From: Streptomyces mesophilus
Lineage (GTDB): Bacteria; Actinomycetota; Actinomycetes; Streptomycetales; Streptomycetaceae
Reading direction: 5' to 3'
Assembly: GCF_011044995.1 (NCBI RefSeq)
Contig: NZ_JAAKZW010000025.1
Coordinates: 1 to 51,255, forward strand
DNA length: 51,255 nt
In this document: positions 15,623 through 23,639 of the stretch, one piece after another
Layout: every line of letters starts with the position of its first letter
Position numbering within the stretch: position 1 is the first letter of the stretch
Program-made: the position numbers and the translations under genes
Notes under the pieces: generated by a model
What the model saw: only the letters and a program-made list of their open reading frames with translations
Databases searched by the model: none
What the model was told of the DNA's origin: nothing

Positions 15623-16036
15623 TCAAAACGGGTGCACACCGACCGGGGTGGCCGGCGGCGGACCGTAGCCCTCCGCGACGCGCTGGTGGTACGTGTCCCG
15701 GTCGATGACCTCGAGGCCCACGATCTCCCAGGGCGGCAGCTGCGCGCTCTGGCGGTGCTCGCCCCACAGGCGCAGGGCGACGGCCGCGGCATCGTGCAGG
15801 TCGCGGGCCTCTTCCCAGTAGCGGATCTCGGCGTGGTCCGCGGCATAGCGGCTGGTCAGCAGAAAAGGATGGTCGTGGGCGAGCTGTTCAAGGGCACGCC
15901 GGATGTCCGCGAGCGGGGCGTCGGGCCCGGAGACGCTCAGCGTGACATGCCAGAGACGAGGCTGGTCCTCGGGCTGCTGGTGCTGCTCCCCCAAGCTCTC
16001 TCCGGCCACGACACTGGTCAGTGCCACTCGTCTCAC
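15623..16036 (-). CDS. Hypothetical protein between proB and proA (137 aa)
   Basis: This soluble 137-residue protein has [22 protein letters not shown] and [39 protein letters not shown]. The pattern of a beta strand, helix and conserved aromatic/His positions suggests a small alpha/beta domain. I do not recognise a named family with certainty. The GTG at 16036 is chosen because AGGAGG lies 7 bases upstream; an upstream TTG (16054) would place that Shine-Dalgarno inside the gene. It sits in the proline-synthesis neighbourhood, but no motif links it to that pathway. Confidence 0.82.
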   Translation of the reverse strand: MRRVALTSVVAGESLGEQHQQPEDQPRLWHVTLSVSGPDAPLADIRRALEQLAHDHPFLLTSRYAADHAEIRYWEEARDLHDAAAVALRLWGEHRQSAQLPPWEIVGLEVIDRDTYHQRVAEGYGPPPATPVGVHPF

Positions 16037-16232
16037 CGGACGGCCTCCTGTCAAGTGTCTGTGGTGCGAACCGCTCGCAACAAAGTTGACCAGGCAATCG
16101 CATGCCGCGTGACGGTTTTACGGAAGGTCCCTCACTCAGGGCATCCGATTTCGGCCGGTTCGAGTCACCGTTCGTACACCGGCGCCGCCGGCGTGGGGTC
16201 AGCTGTGCGGCAGTTGTGCAGCCGCTGTGCGG

Positions 16233-17390
16233 TCAGCTGTGCAGCAGCACCAGATCGTCGCGGTGCACGACCTCGCGCTCGTACGCGGGACCGAGCTCCT
16301 TGGCCAGCTCGCGGGTGGAGCGGCCGAGCAGTTGGGGGATCTCCTTTGCGTCGAAGTTCACCAGCCCCCGGGCGACCGCGCGCCCCTCGGTGTCCTTGAG
16401 CTCGACCGGGTCGCCCGCGGAGAACTCGCCCTCGACGTCCTTGATCCCGGCGGGCAGCAGCGAGGTGCGCCGCTCGGTGACCGCGCGGACCGCACCGTCG
16501 TCCAGGATCAGCGAGCCCTGCGGGGTCGAGGCGTGCTGCAGCCAGAGCAGCCGGTCGGCGCTGCGCCGGCCGGTGCGGTGGAAGAGGGTCCCGGTGTCGC
16601 GTCCGGCCAGGGCGTCCGCCGCGTGCACGGCGGAGGTGAGGACGACGGGGATGCCCGCGGCGGCGGCGATCCGGGCGGCCTCGACCTTGGTGACCATGCC
16701 GCCGGTGCCGACCCCGGCCTTGCCCGTGCTGCCGATCTGCACATGCGCGATGTCCTCGGGACCGCGCACCTCTTCGACCCGCGCGGTGCCGGGCTTGCTG
16801 GGGTCGCCGTCGTAGAGACCGTCCACGTCCGACAGGAGGACGAGGAGATCCGCGCGTACGAGATGGGCGACCAGGGCCGCGAGCCGGTCGTTGTCGCCGA
16901 AGCGGATCTCGTCGGTGGCGATGGTGTCGTTCTCGTTGACGATCGGCAGCGCGCCCATCGTGAGCAGCTGGTCGAGGGTGCGCGAGGCGTTGCGGTGGTG
17001 GGCGCGGCGGGCCATGTCGTCGCTGGTGAGCAGGACCTGTCCGGCCCGTACGCCATAGCGCGCGAAGGACGCCGTGTAGCGGGCCATCAGGAGTCCCTGG
17101 CCGACGCTGGCCGCGGCCTGCTGGCGGGCCAGATCGCGCGGGCGGCGGCGCAGGCCCAGCGGGGCGAGCCCCGCGGCGATGGCGCCCGAGGAGACCAGGA
17201 CGATCTCCCTCTCCCCGCCGCTGCGGACCTTGGCGAGGACGTCCACGAGCGCGTCGACGCGGTCCGCGTCAAGGCCCCCGGAGGCCGTGGTGAGCGACGA
17301 GGAGCCGACCTTGACCACGATCCGGTGCGCCTGAGCCACTCGCTGCCTCGCGCCTGCCGATCCTGCTGCGCCCACTGCGTACGACCCCAT
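16233..17390 (-). CDS. proB: Glutamate 5-kinase ProB
   Basis: This 385-residue protein catalyses ATP-dependent phosphorylation of glutamate, the first and feedback-controlled step of proline synthesis. The amino-acid-kinase domain (about 20-275) has VVKVGSSSLTT, VSSGAIAAG, VNENDTIATDEIRFGDND and GTGGMVTKVEAA. A C-terminal PUA domain (about 295-370) is present, as in long-form ProB. ATG 17390 gives a 22-residue lead before the kinase core. In many actinobacteria proB directly follows obg. Here 8 kb of glycopolymer genes separate them. Confidence 0.96.
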   Translation of the reverse strand: MGSYAVGAAGSAGARQRVAQAHRIVVKVGSSSLTTASGGLDADRVDALVDVLAKVRSGGEREIVLVSSGAIAAGLAPLGLRRRPRDLARQQAAASVGQGLLMARYTASFARYGVRAGQVLLTSDDMARRAHHRNASRTLDQLLTMGALPIVNENDTIATDEIRFGDNDRLAALVAHLVRADLLVLLSDVDGLYDGDPSKPGTARVEEVRGPEDIAHVQIGSTGKAGVGTGGMVTKVEAARIAAAAGIPVVLTSAVHAADALAGRDTGTLFHRTGRRSADRLLWLQHASTPQGSLILDDGAVRAVTERRTSLLPAGIKDVEGEFSAGDPVELKDTEGRAVARGLVNFDAKEIPQLLGRSTRELAKELGPAYEREVVHRDDLVLLHS

Positions 17391-17713
17391 CGTGTTGACC
17401 TGCTTGCCTTCCGCAATCTACGCGAGCCGGCCGCAGGACCGCCTGCGAATTCCGGGGGGTGAGACTCCTCCCGGTCTCCGCAGGTTGCGGCGGTGGTCCT
17501 CACAGAACGGTGTAACTGACGACCTGGATTCCGGTTGCAGGCTTCTCACACCTCCTTCACAGCTGTGTCATGACCAAAGGATGTCCATTCCATAGCGTGA
17601 AGGTGACAGTCCTGCCATAACCCGGACCCTCAACCGGCGTTGACCAGCTGCCCGACCCCATGCCGACCCCCCACTCCTGTCGGTGCGGATCTTCGAGCTG
17701 CACTGGAGTTCAC
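17391..17713. other. Intergenic region between divergent proB and the first TagF-like gene
   Basis: This 323-bp stretch holds no ORF I can support. It contains a palindrome CACAGCTGTG (17558-17567) directly upstream of a good plus-strand promoter (17570-17598) and a leader of about 110 bases before the TTG start. A possible proB -10 (TAGATT, minus, near 17417) lacks a clear -35. Confidence 0.6.
17570..17598 (+). promoter_or_regulatory. Promoter of the TagF-like gene
   Basis: ATGACC (17570-17575), 17 bases, TAGCGT (17593-17598) fits the streptomycete housekeeping pattern TTGAC-N17-TAnnnT. The 10-bp palindrome CACAGCTGTG abuts its upstream side. Confidence 0.5.
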
Positions 17714-19867
17714 TTGCGTTCACTCACCCCCCTCAAGAAGGTCGCCAGACTGGCCGCGCTCGCCGTTGTGGCGGCATCGCTCGCGGCTCAGGTCATAGGC
17801 GCCCTGCTCCCCAACGTCCCGCTGCTCATCGCGGCAGCCGCCACCGGCCTCGCGGCCGAGGCCGTGCTGCACACGTGGCAGAAGGACGTGCTCTATGCCG
17901 TGGCCAGGACGCATGCGAACGTCACGGTCCGCCAGGTACTGCGTGACTTCCTGCTCGTCGCCGGTCTGCTCAGCATGGATCTGCAGCGCCCCGAAGCGAT
18001 CTATCTGCCGCTCCTGTTCGGCCTGCTCGCCTTCTACGGTCTGCACTTCGCCGCCCAGGCCGCCTCGATCCTGGTCCGCCGCAGCCGCACGCTCCCGGTG
18101 CTCACCCGCAACATCGACACCTCGGGGCTGCGCCTGACCGCGGCTCCGCCCTCGCTCCTGCTGCGCCGGCCCGGAACGCGGCTGCTGCTCTTCGGTCTCC
18201 CGGCGACGGCCGGTCTGATGACCGCGGCGGCCGACGGCTCCCCCGAGTTCGCCGCCTGGGGAGTTTCCCTTTCCGTCGGTATCGCGGCCGTCGGCCTCGG
18301 CGAGCTCCTCGTACGCCTGCCCCGGCGCAGGCGGCCCGCGGGCGGCGACGAGGTCCTCGAATGGTTCGAGAACTGGCTGGCGGAGTACCGGCCCACGGTC
18401 GGCATGTACTTCTCGGGCGGCAGCTCGTCCGCGTATCAGGCGAACATGTGGCTGGAGCCGCTGGCCGGCCTCGAGGGCCGGCCGCTGATCGTGCTGCGCG
18501 AGCGCTTCATGATGCAGAAGATCGGGGCCACGGACATCCCGATCGTGTGCCTGCCCAAGGTCGCCGACCTGATGCGGCTCGAGCACTCGACCCTCAAGGT
18601 CCTGATCCACCCGGCGAATTCCGGCAAGACCTCGCAGATCCTGCGCATCCCGACCATCAAGCACGCGTTCGTCAACCACGGCGAGAGCGACAAGCTGTCC
18701 TCTTGCAACCCTTACGCGAAGGCGTACGACGAGGTGTGGGTCGCCGGTCCCGCGGCGCGGGAGCGCTACGCCCTAGCGGACGTGGGCGTCGACGACCGCG
18801 ACGTGGTCGAGATCGGCCGCCCGCAGCTGGACGCCATCAAGCCCTACGCCGGGCCGCCCACGGGGACGCACACCACGGTCCTGTACGCGCCCACCTGGGA
18901 GGGCTGGGACGGCAACCCGGGCAACACCTCGGTGGTGCTCGCCGGCGAGAACATCGTCCGCGAGCTGCTCGCCGACCCGGGGGTGCGCCTGCTCTACAAG
19001 CCCCACCCGCTGACCGGCTCGGTCGACCCCCGGGCACGTACGGCCAACGAGCGCATCCAGGCGCTGATCCGCGAAGCCAACCAGTCGCGGCGGGGCTCGC
19101 GCGCCCTCGCCGCCACCTCCTCGGAGGAACTGGCGCTGCGGACACAGGAGTTGACGGCAGCGAGCACCGACATCCCGCGGAGCAGCTCCGACGCGATGGA
19201 ACGCATGATGCTGCAGGGGGCTCCCGAGCCGGGACGCGCGGCAGCCGTCGCCGTGGCCGAGGAGGCCTGGCACGCCGCGTACTGGGCTTCGCTGCCCGCG
19301 GGCGAGCACCAGATCATCACCGACGCGCGCCCCACGCTGTACGCCTGCTTCGACATCACGGACGTCCTGGTCAGCGATGTGTCCAGCGTGGTCTCCGACT
19401 ACCTGTCGAGCGGCAAGCCCTACGCCGTGGCCAATACGTCCGGACTGGACGAGGCTGCGTTCCGCACGGCGTTCCCGACGGTACGGGCAGCCGCGATCCT
19501 GGCCCCGGACGGTACGGGGGTCGCCGAGCTCCTTGAGTCGGTGCGCCACCCGGAGACGGACGGACTCGCGGCCGAGCGCGGCGAGTTGAAGGCCCATCTG
19601 CTCGGCCCCTCGGACCCGCCGTCAGCGGTCCGCTTCAACGCGGCGGCCCAGGCTCTGTGCACCAAGGCCGACGCACACCGCGCCCGGATGGCCCGGCGCA
19701 CGATGGACGCGATCCCCGGACAGCGCACCGGCCCGGAGGAGCAACGGCCCGCGCAAGCGGGGCTCGTGGCGGCGCAGGCCCTGCCTGCGGCACCGGAGGT
19801 CAGGCTTGCGGCAGCGGAAGCCGGCCCCGCGGCTAAGGAGCAGCAGATGGAGAGTCTGGCCGACTGA
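17714..19867 (+). CDS. TagF/TarL-like polyol-phosphate polymerase with membrane N-terminus (717 aa)
   Basis: The N-terminal ~200 residues contain several hydrophobic helices and LPVLTRNIDTSGL. The C-terminal part (about 230-620) is a CDP-glycerol glycerophosphotransferase domain: VNHGESDK (about 322), APTWEGWDGNPGN (about 392), YKPHPLTG (about 427) and DVSSVVSDYLSSGKP (about 554). Such enzymes extend teichoic acid chains with glycerol- or ribitol-phosphate. Most are peripheral, so the membrane domain is unusual. A second copy lies at 21415-23505. The last ~60 residues are Ala/Gln/Pro-rich. The TTG at 17714 is chosen for TGGAG five bases upstream and for giving a Lys/Arg-flanked first helix; it is convergent with the next gene. 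Confidence 0.85.
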   Translation: MRSLTPLKKVARLAALAVVAASLAAQVIGALLPNVPLLIAAAATGLAAEAVLHTWQKDVLYAVARTHANVTVRQVLRDFLLVAGLLSMDLQRPEAIYLPLLFGLLAFYGLHFAAQAASILVRRSRTLPVLTRNIDTSGLRLTAAPPSLLLRRPGTRLLLFGLPATAGLMTAAADGSPEFAAWGVSLSVGIAAVGLGELLVRLPRRRRPAGGDEVLEWFENWLAEYRPTVGMYFSGGSSSAYQANMWLEPLAGLEGRPLIVLRERFMMQKIGATDIPIVCLPKVADLMRLEHSTLKVLIHPANSGKTSQILRIPTIKHAFVNHGESDKLSSCNPYAKAYDEVWVAGPAARERYALADVGVDDRDVVEIGRPQLDAIKPYAGPPTGTHTTVLYAPTWEGWDGNPGNTSVVLAGENIVRELLADPGVRLLYKPHPLTGSVDPRARTANERIQALIREANQSRRGSRALAATSSEELALRTQELTAASTDIPRSSSDAMERMMLQGAPEPGRAAAVAVAEEAWHAAYWASLPAGEHQIITDARPTLYACFDITDVLVSDVSSVVSDYLSSGKPYAVANTSGLDEAAFRTAFPTVRAAAILAPDGTGVAELLESVRHPETDGLAAERGELKAHLLGPSDPPSAVRFNAAAQALCTKADAHRARMARRTMDAIPGQRTGPEEQRPAQAGLVAAQALPAAPEVRLAAAEAGPAAKEQQMESLAD

Positions 19868-19906
19868 TGCCGCCCTCTTCGGCTTCGGCTTGCCACCCGT
19901 GAGGCC

Positions 19907-19943
19907 GCACGGCCCCGGCTCGCGTTTCGAGCCGGGGCCGTGC
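19907..19943. terminator. Strong bidirectional terminator
   Basis: A perfect 16-bp stem (19907-19922 with 19928-19943) with loop CGTTT lies between two convergent genes. Confidence 0.88.
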
Positions 19944-19948
19944 GCGGT

Positions 19949-21223
19949 TCAGGCCGCCAGTTGCTTGGGCGCCTCGTCCATGGTCGGGGCGGCCGGCGGC
20001 ACCGCCGGGACGACCACCGCGCGCGCGGGCCGGCGTATGGTCCGGCGCAGCACGGCCCCGGCCCGGCGGCGCAGCCCCCGTACGAGACGGGCGCGGCCGC
20101 TCATGGGCCACTGGATCCGGTCGGCGGACACCATTTCCCTCGTCGTCACGGCGTAGACGCTGTCGGGAATGCCGGCATCGCGGTCGCGGAAGTACGGGTA
20201 GCCCAGATACGTCCGTCCGTCGCTGCCGCCGTACACCTGCGGGGTCTTCTTGTCCCGCAGGAATGCGAGCAGACCGTCCAGGAGGTCCTCGCGCCCCTTG
20301 GCGACGAAGTGCAGCCGGAGCCGCTCGTGGACCTTCATCCGGCGCGCGACACCGGTGGACCAGTACGCGTCCATCAGGGGCTTGGCCAGCTCCAACTTGT
20401 GCCGGCGCACCTTCTCGCTCTGCTTCAGGAATCCCGGCCCGAACTGCGGAAGCAGCGTGATCAGGAAGGGGCGGATCATGAGCGAGTCGCGCTTCGCACC
20501 CGAGGGCACGTGCTCCTCGATCAGCTTCATCAGGGCGCGCGCCGAATCAAAGCGCAGGGTGTAGCTGCCGCTCTTGGTCACGTGCACACCGTCGTCGCGT
20601 CCCACGAGGTGGTAGCAGACGTAGTCGGCGACGACCGAGACGCCGTCGGCGCGGAGGTAGGCCTCCAGCGTGAACAGCGCGTCCTCACCGGTCTTCAGGG
20701 ACTCGTCGAAGCGCATGCCGTGGCGGACGAGCAGCTCGCGCCGGAAGAGCTTCTGCGCGCTCAGCGTGAACTTGATGTTCGAGGAGAAGACGTCCGTGCG
20801 GTCGAGGGACTTGCCCCACATCGACTGGGGAGCACCGCGATTGACGCCCACGACCTTGCCGAGCACCACATCGGTCCGGTTCCGGTCGCCCATGGCGACC
20901 ATGCGCTCCAGCGCTTCGGGGCCGAAATAGTCGTCGGCGTCCAGGAAGAAGACGTAGCGGCCGCGCGCCTGGGCGAGGCCCACGTTGCGCGGGCCGCTCG
21001 GGCCGCCGGAGTTCTCCTGGTGGATGACCCGGGTCGGAATCGGGGAACGCGCCGCGAACGTGTCGAGGTACTCGCCGGTTCCATCGGTCGACCCGTCGTT
21101 CACGGCGACGATCTCGATGCGGTCCGCGCTCAGCGTCTGTGCCTCCACGGACTTCAGGCACTCCACCAAGTAGGGCATTGCCTGATATGCGCCGATGACG
21201 ATGGTGACGTCCGGAGTCGACAC
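19949..21223 (-). CDS. GT2 family glycosyltransferase (teichoic acid type, 424 aa)
   Basis: The GT-A fold (about 5-230) has VTIVIGAYQAMPYL, NDGSTDGTGEYL, SGGPSGPRNVGLAQARGRY, the metal-binding DADDY and a later EDALF. These are typical of GT2 enzymes that decorate teichoic acids (TarS/TarP-like). The C-terminal ~190 residues are basic and probably helical, ending in an Arg-rich then Pro/Ala-rich tail that could contact the membrane. GTG 21223 is preferred over GTG 21241 because AGGGGGACC lies just ahead. Placement between two TagF-like polymerases suggests that it glycosylates their product. The donor sugar is unknown. Confidence 0.88.
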   Translation of the reverse strand: MSTPDVTIVIGAYQAMPYLVECLKSVEAQTLSADRIEIVAVNDGSTDGTGEYLDTFAARSPIPTRVIHQENSGGPSGPRNVGLAQARGRYVFFLDADDYFGPEALERMVAMGDRNRTDVVLGKVVGVNRGAPQSMWGKSLDRTDVFSSNIKFTLSAQKLFRRELLVRHGMRFDESLKTGEDALFTLEAYLRADGVSVVADYVCYHLVGRDDGVHVTKSGSYTLRFDSARALMKLIEEHVPSGAKRDSLMIRPFLITLLPQFGPGFLKQSEKVRRHKLELAKPLMDAYWSTGVARRMKVHERLRLHFVAKGREDLLDGLLAFLRDKKTPQVYGGSDGRTYLGYPYFRDRDAGIPDSVYAVTTREMVSADRIQWPMSGRARLVRGLRRRAGAVLRRTIRRPARAVVVPAVPPAAPTMDEAPKQLAA

Positions 21224-21348
21224 AGAGGTCCCCCTATTCACTGAACTTACGGTCGCCTAGCTAGACCTCCTTTGCGGCCCGCGCGTTGTACTGACGTCCG
21301 CACTTTTCCAGTGATCCACACCACAGCGGACATCCGGCGCCACAGCAC

Positions 21349-21390
21349 AAAGGCATGTCAGGGGGCCTTTCGGCTGCCTGACATGCCTTT
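21349..21390 (-). terminator. Terminator of the second TagF-like gene
   Basis: A 14-bp stem (21349-21362 with 21377-21390) lies just past the stop of the minus-strand TagF-like gene and ahead of the GT2 start. The rest of 21224-21414 shows no gene. Confidence 0.82.
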
Positions 21391-21414
21391 GCTTCCTACC
21401 GGCTTGAGCCTTCG

Positions 21415-23505
21415 TCAGGCCGGAACCTGTCCGTCCTTCTCCTGCACTCCGGTCTGCTGCCGAGGGATGGCCGCCAGCTCGAGCGCGGCGGCCTCCTGCC
21501 CCTCGTTACGGGCCCGCGAGCCGGCCGCGAGGGCGTCGACCGCGGCGTTGAAGCGGTCGATGGACGGCACGTCGTCGGGGCCGAGCAGGTACTGCCGCAG
21601 ATCACGGCGCGCTTCGGTCTGCGGATCGGCGTCCGCGTCCCGTACGGCCTCGAGGAGCTCGCCGAGCCGGTCCGCCTTGTTGTCGAGGATCACGGCGGCG
21701 CGGACAGCGGTGTTGCGGCGCTTGAACTCCTCGGTGCCGAGCTCCGCGGAGTCGGTCACCGCGTACGGCTTGCCGCTGGCGATGAAGTCGGAGACCACGC
21801 TGGAGATGTCCGAGACCATGGCGTCGGCCTCGTTGAAGCAGTCGTACAGACGCGGCTCGGCGCCGGTGACGATCTTGTGCTCCCAGACCGGGAAGGAGCG
21901 CCAGTACGCGGCGTTCCACTCCTCCTTGAGGCGGCGGACGTCGGCCTCACCCTGCGGGTCGGCGACGGCGTCACGGGAGGAGACGGCCTCGTCGCCCTCG
22001 CCGTCGGACGCGGTGCCCAGCGAGGCCAGGCGCGCCTCGATACGGGCGAGCTCGGCGCGGGCGCTCTGCACGGCGGCCGTGTCGGTGACCCACTTGGGGT
22101 CCGCGGCGCGGGCGGCGGCAGCCTTCTCGATCATGGCGGAGATGCGCGCGTGCGCCGCCGCCGCCTTGCGGCTGCGGGTACCGGTGAACGGGTGCGGCTT
22201 GTAGACCACGCGTACCGGCGGCTCGGCCGTGAGCAGTCCGCGCACGATGTTCTCGCCGGCGAGGATCAGCGAGGTGTTGCCCGGGTTGTCGTCCCAGCCC
22301 TCCCAGGTCGGGGCGTAGAGCACGGTCGGGCAGTCCCCGTCGAAGTCCGGCTGCCAGGCGCCCTCGGCGGTCCGGATCGGCGCCAGCTGCGGGCGGCCCA
22401 CCTCGACGATGTCCTGGTCGAGCACACCGACGTCGGCGATCGCGTAGCGGTCGCGGCCGGCCCGGCCGGCCGTCCACACCTCGTCGTACACCTTGCTGTA
22501 CGGGTTGACGCTGGCGATCTTGTCGCTGTCGCCGTGGCCGATGAACACGTGCTTCATCGTCGGTACGCGCAGCAGGTGGATGTTCTTGCCGACGTTCGCC
22601 GCGTACAGAGCGACCCGCACGGTGGACAGGTCGAGGTTCATCAGGTGCACGCCGCCCGGCACGCACACCACCGGCACGGAGGTCGGCGCGAGATTCCGCA
22701 GGATGACCTGCTCCCGGAGGATGATCATCGGCCGCGTCCGAAGGTTCTCCATGGTCTCGAGCCACATGTTGACCTGGTACGCGGACTCCTTGGAGCCCGA
22801 GAAGTACAGCACGGTCTCCGGCCGGTACTCCCGCAGCCATTCGTCGATTCCGGCGAGCACGACGTCCGCGCGCGGCGGCGTCTTCGACCCGCGCAGGAAC
22901 GGCACCAGGACGGCCGTGTACGCGAAGGCGAGGACGAAGGTGACGGCCGTACCGATCACCCCGTACACGAGAGATCCGGTCTTCGCCGAGACGAGCAGAC
23001 CGATGAAGGCGGCGAGGTCGAGGTGGAGCACCTTGCGCGCGGAGGAGCTGAGCAGCCACTCGGGCGGGGCGTCGGGGATCGGGATCCGCGCGAGGTCCAC
23101 GTTCCGGGTGACGACGGGCAGCCTGCGGCGCGCGCGGATGAGGGTGACCAGTGCTCCGTGCGCGGCCTGGAAGGAGTAGAAGAACAGGAAGCAGGCGATG
23201 GCCAGGTAGACCGGTCCGTCACCCAGATCCATCCTGGTCAGCAGCAGCACGAGCGTGAGCTCGCGCAGCAGGAACCGGATCGAGAGCCCCGCGCGCACCT
23301 TGGCGAGACGGTTGATGAGGTAGCTGTCCCGCTCGTGGAGGTAGTGGTCCGCCACATAGGTGACCGCGGCGACGACCGCGAACCCCTCGAGGCTGGGCAC
23401 CAGCGCGAACACGACCAGCAGGGCATGGCCGAGTCCCATCAGGGCGGCGGCGATCAGCTCGGCGAGGCTGCCCACCCGGGCTAGGCGGATGGCAGTGGAA
23501 ATCAC
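21415..23505 (-). CDS. Second TagF/TarL-like polyol-phosphate polymerase with membrane N-terminus (696 aa)
   Basis: It has the same architecture as the gene at 17714-19867. An N-terminal ~200 residues with hydrophobic helices carry RRLPVVTRNVDL, followed by a glycerophosphotransferase domain with GHGDSDK (about 325), APTWEGWDDNPGN (about 400), YKPHPFTG (about 436) and DISSVVSDFIASGKP (about 568). The two are clearly paralogues. They may add different units (primer versus chain) or different polyols. GTG 23505 is chosen because AGGAG lies eight bases upstream; ATG 23532 is a weaker alternative. It follows the CDP-ribitol synthase gene after a terminator-like hairpin. Confidence 0.85.
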   Translation of the reverse strand: MISTAIRLARVGSLAELIAAALMGLGHALLVVFALVPSLEGFAVVAAVTYVADHYLHERDSYLINRLAKVRAGLSIRFLLRELTLVLLLTRMDLGDGPVYLAIACFLFFYSFQAAHGALVTLIRARRRLPVVTRNVDLARIPIPDAPPEWLLSSSARKVLHLDLAAFIGLLVSAKTGSLVYGVIGTAVTFVLAFAYTAVLVPFLRGSKTPPRADVVLAGIDEWLREYRPETVLYFSGSKESAYQVNMWLETMENLRTRPMIILREQVILRNLAPTSVPVVCVPGGVHLMNLDLSTVRVALYAANVGKNIHLLRVPTMKHVFIGHGDSDKIASVNPYSKVYDEVWTAGRAGRDRYAIADVGVLDQDIVEVGRPQLAPIRTAEGAWQPDFDGDCPTVLYAPTWEGWDDNPGNTSLILAGENIVRGLLTAEPPVRVVYKPHPFTGTRSRKAAAAHARISAMIEKAAAARAADPKWVTDTAAVQSARAELARIEARLASLGTASDGEGDEAVSSRDAVADPQGEADVRRLKEEWNAAYWRSFPVWEHKIVTGAEPRLYDCFNEADAMVSDISSVVSDFIASGKPYAVTDSAELGTEEFKRRNTAVRAAVILDNKADRLGELLEAVRDADADPQTEARRDLRQYLLGPDDVPSIDRFNAAVDALAAGSRARNEGQEAAALELAAIPRQQTGVQEKDGQVPA

Positions 23506-23579
23506 GGAACGTACTCCTGTGGGGCTACTCATGTGACTCGTGAACAGGGCCTGCTGCTGCTTGTCGCGGTGGGGCACGG

Positions 23580-23621
23580 GCACGGCCCTTGAAGGCCGCC
23601 AATGCGCTTCAAGGGCCGTGC
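23580..23621 (-). terminator. Terminator after the cytidylyltransferase-reductase gene
   Basis: A perfect 15-bp stem (23580-23594 with 23607-23621) with a 12-base loop lies directly downstream of the stop at 23640. Confidence 0.8.
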
Positions 23622-23639
23622 CGCAGTTCCGGCCGTGCG

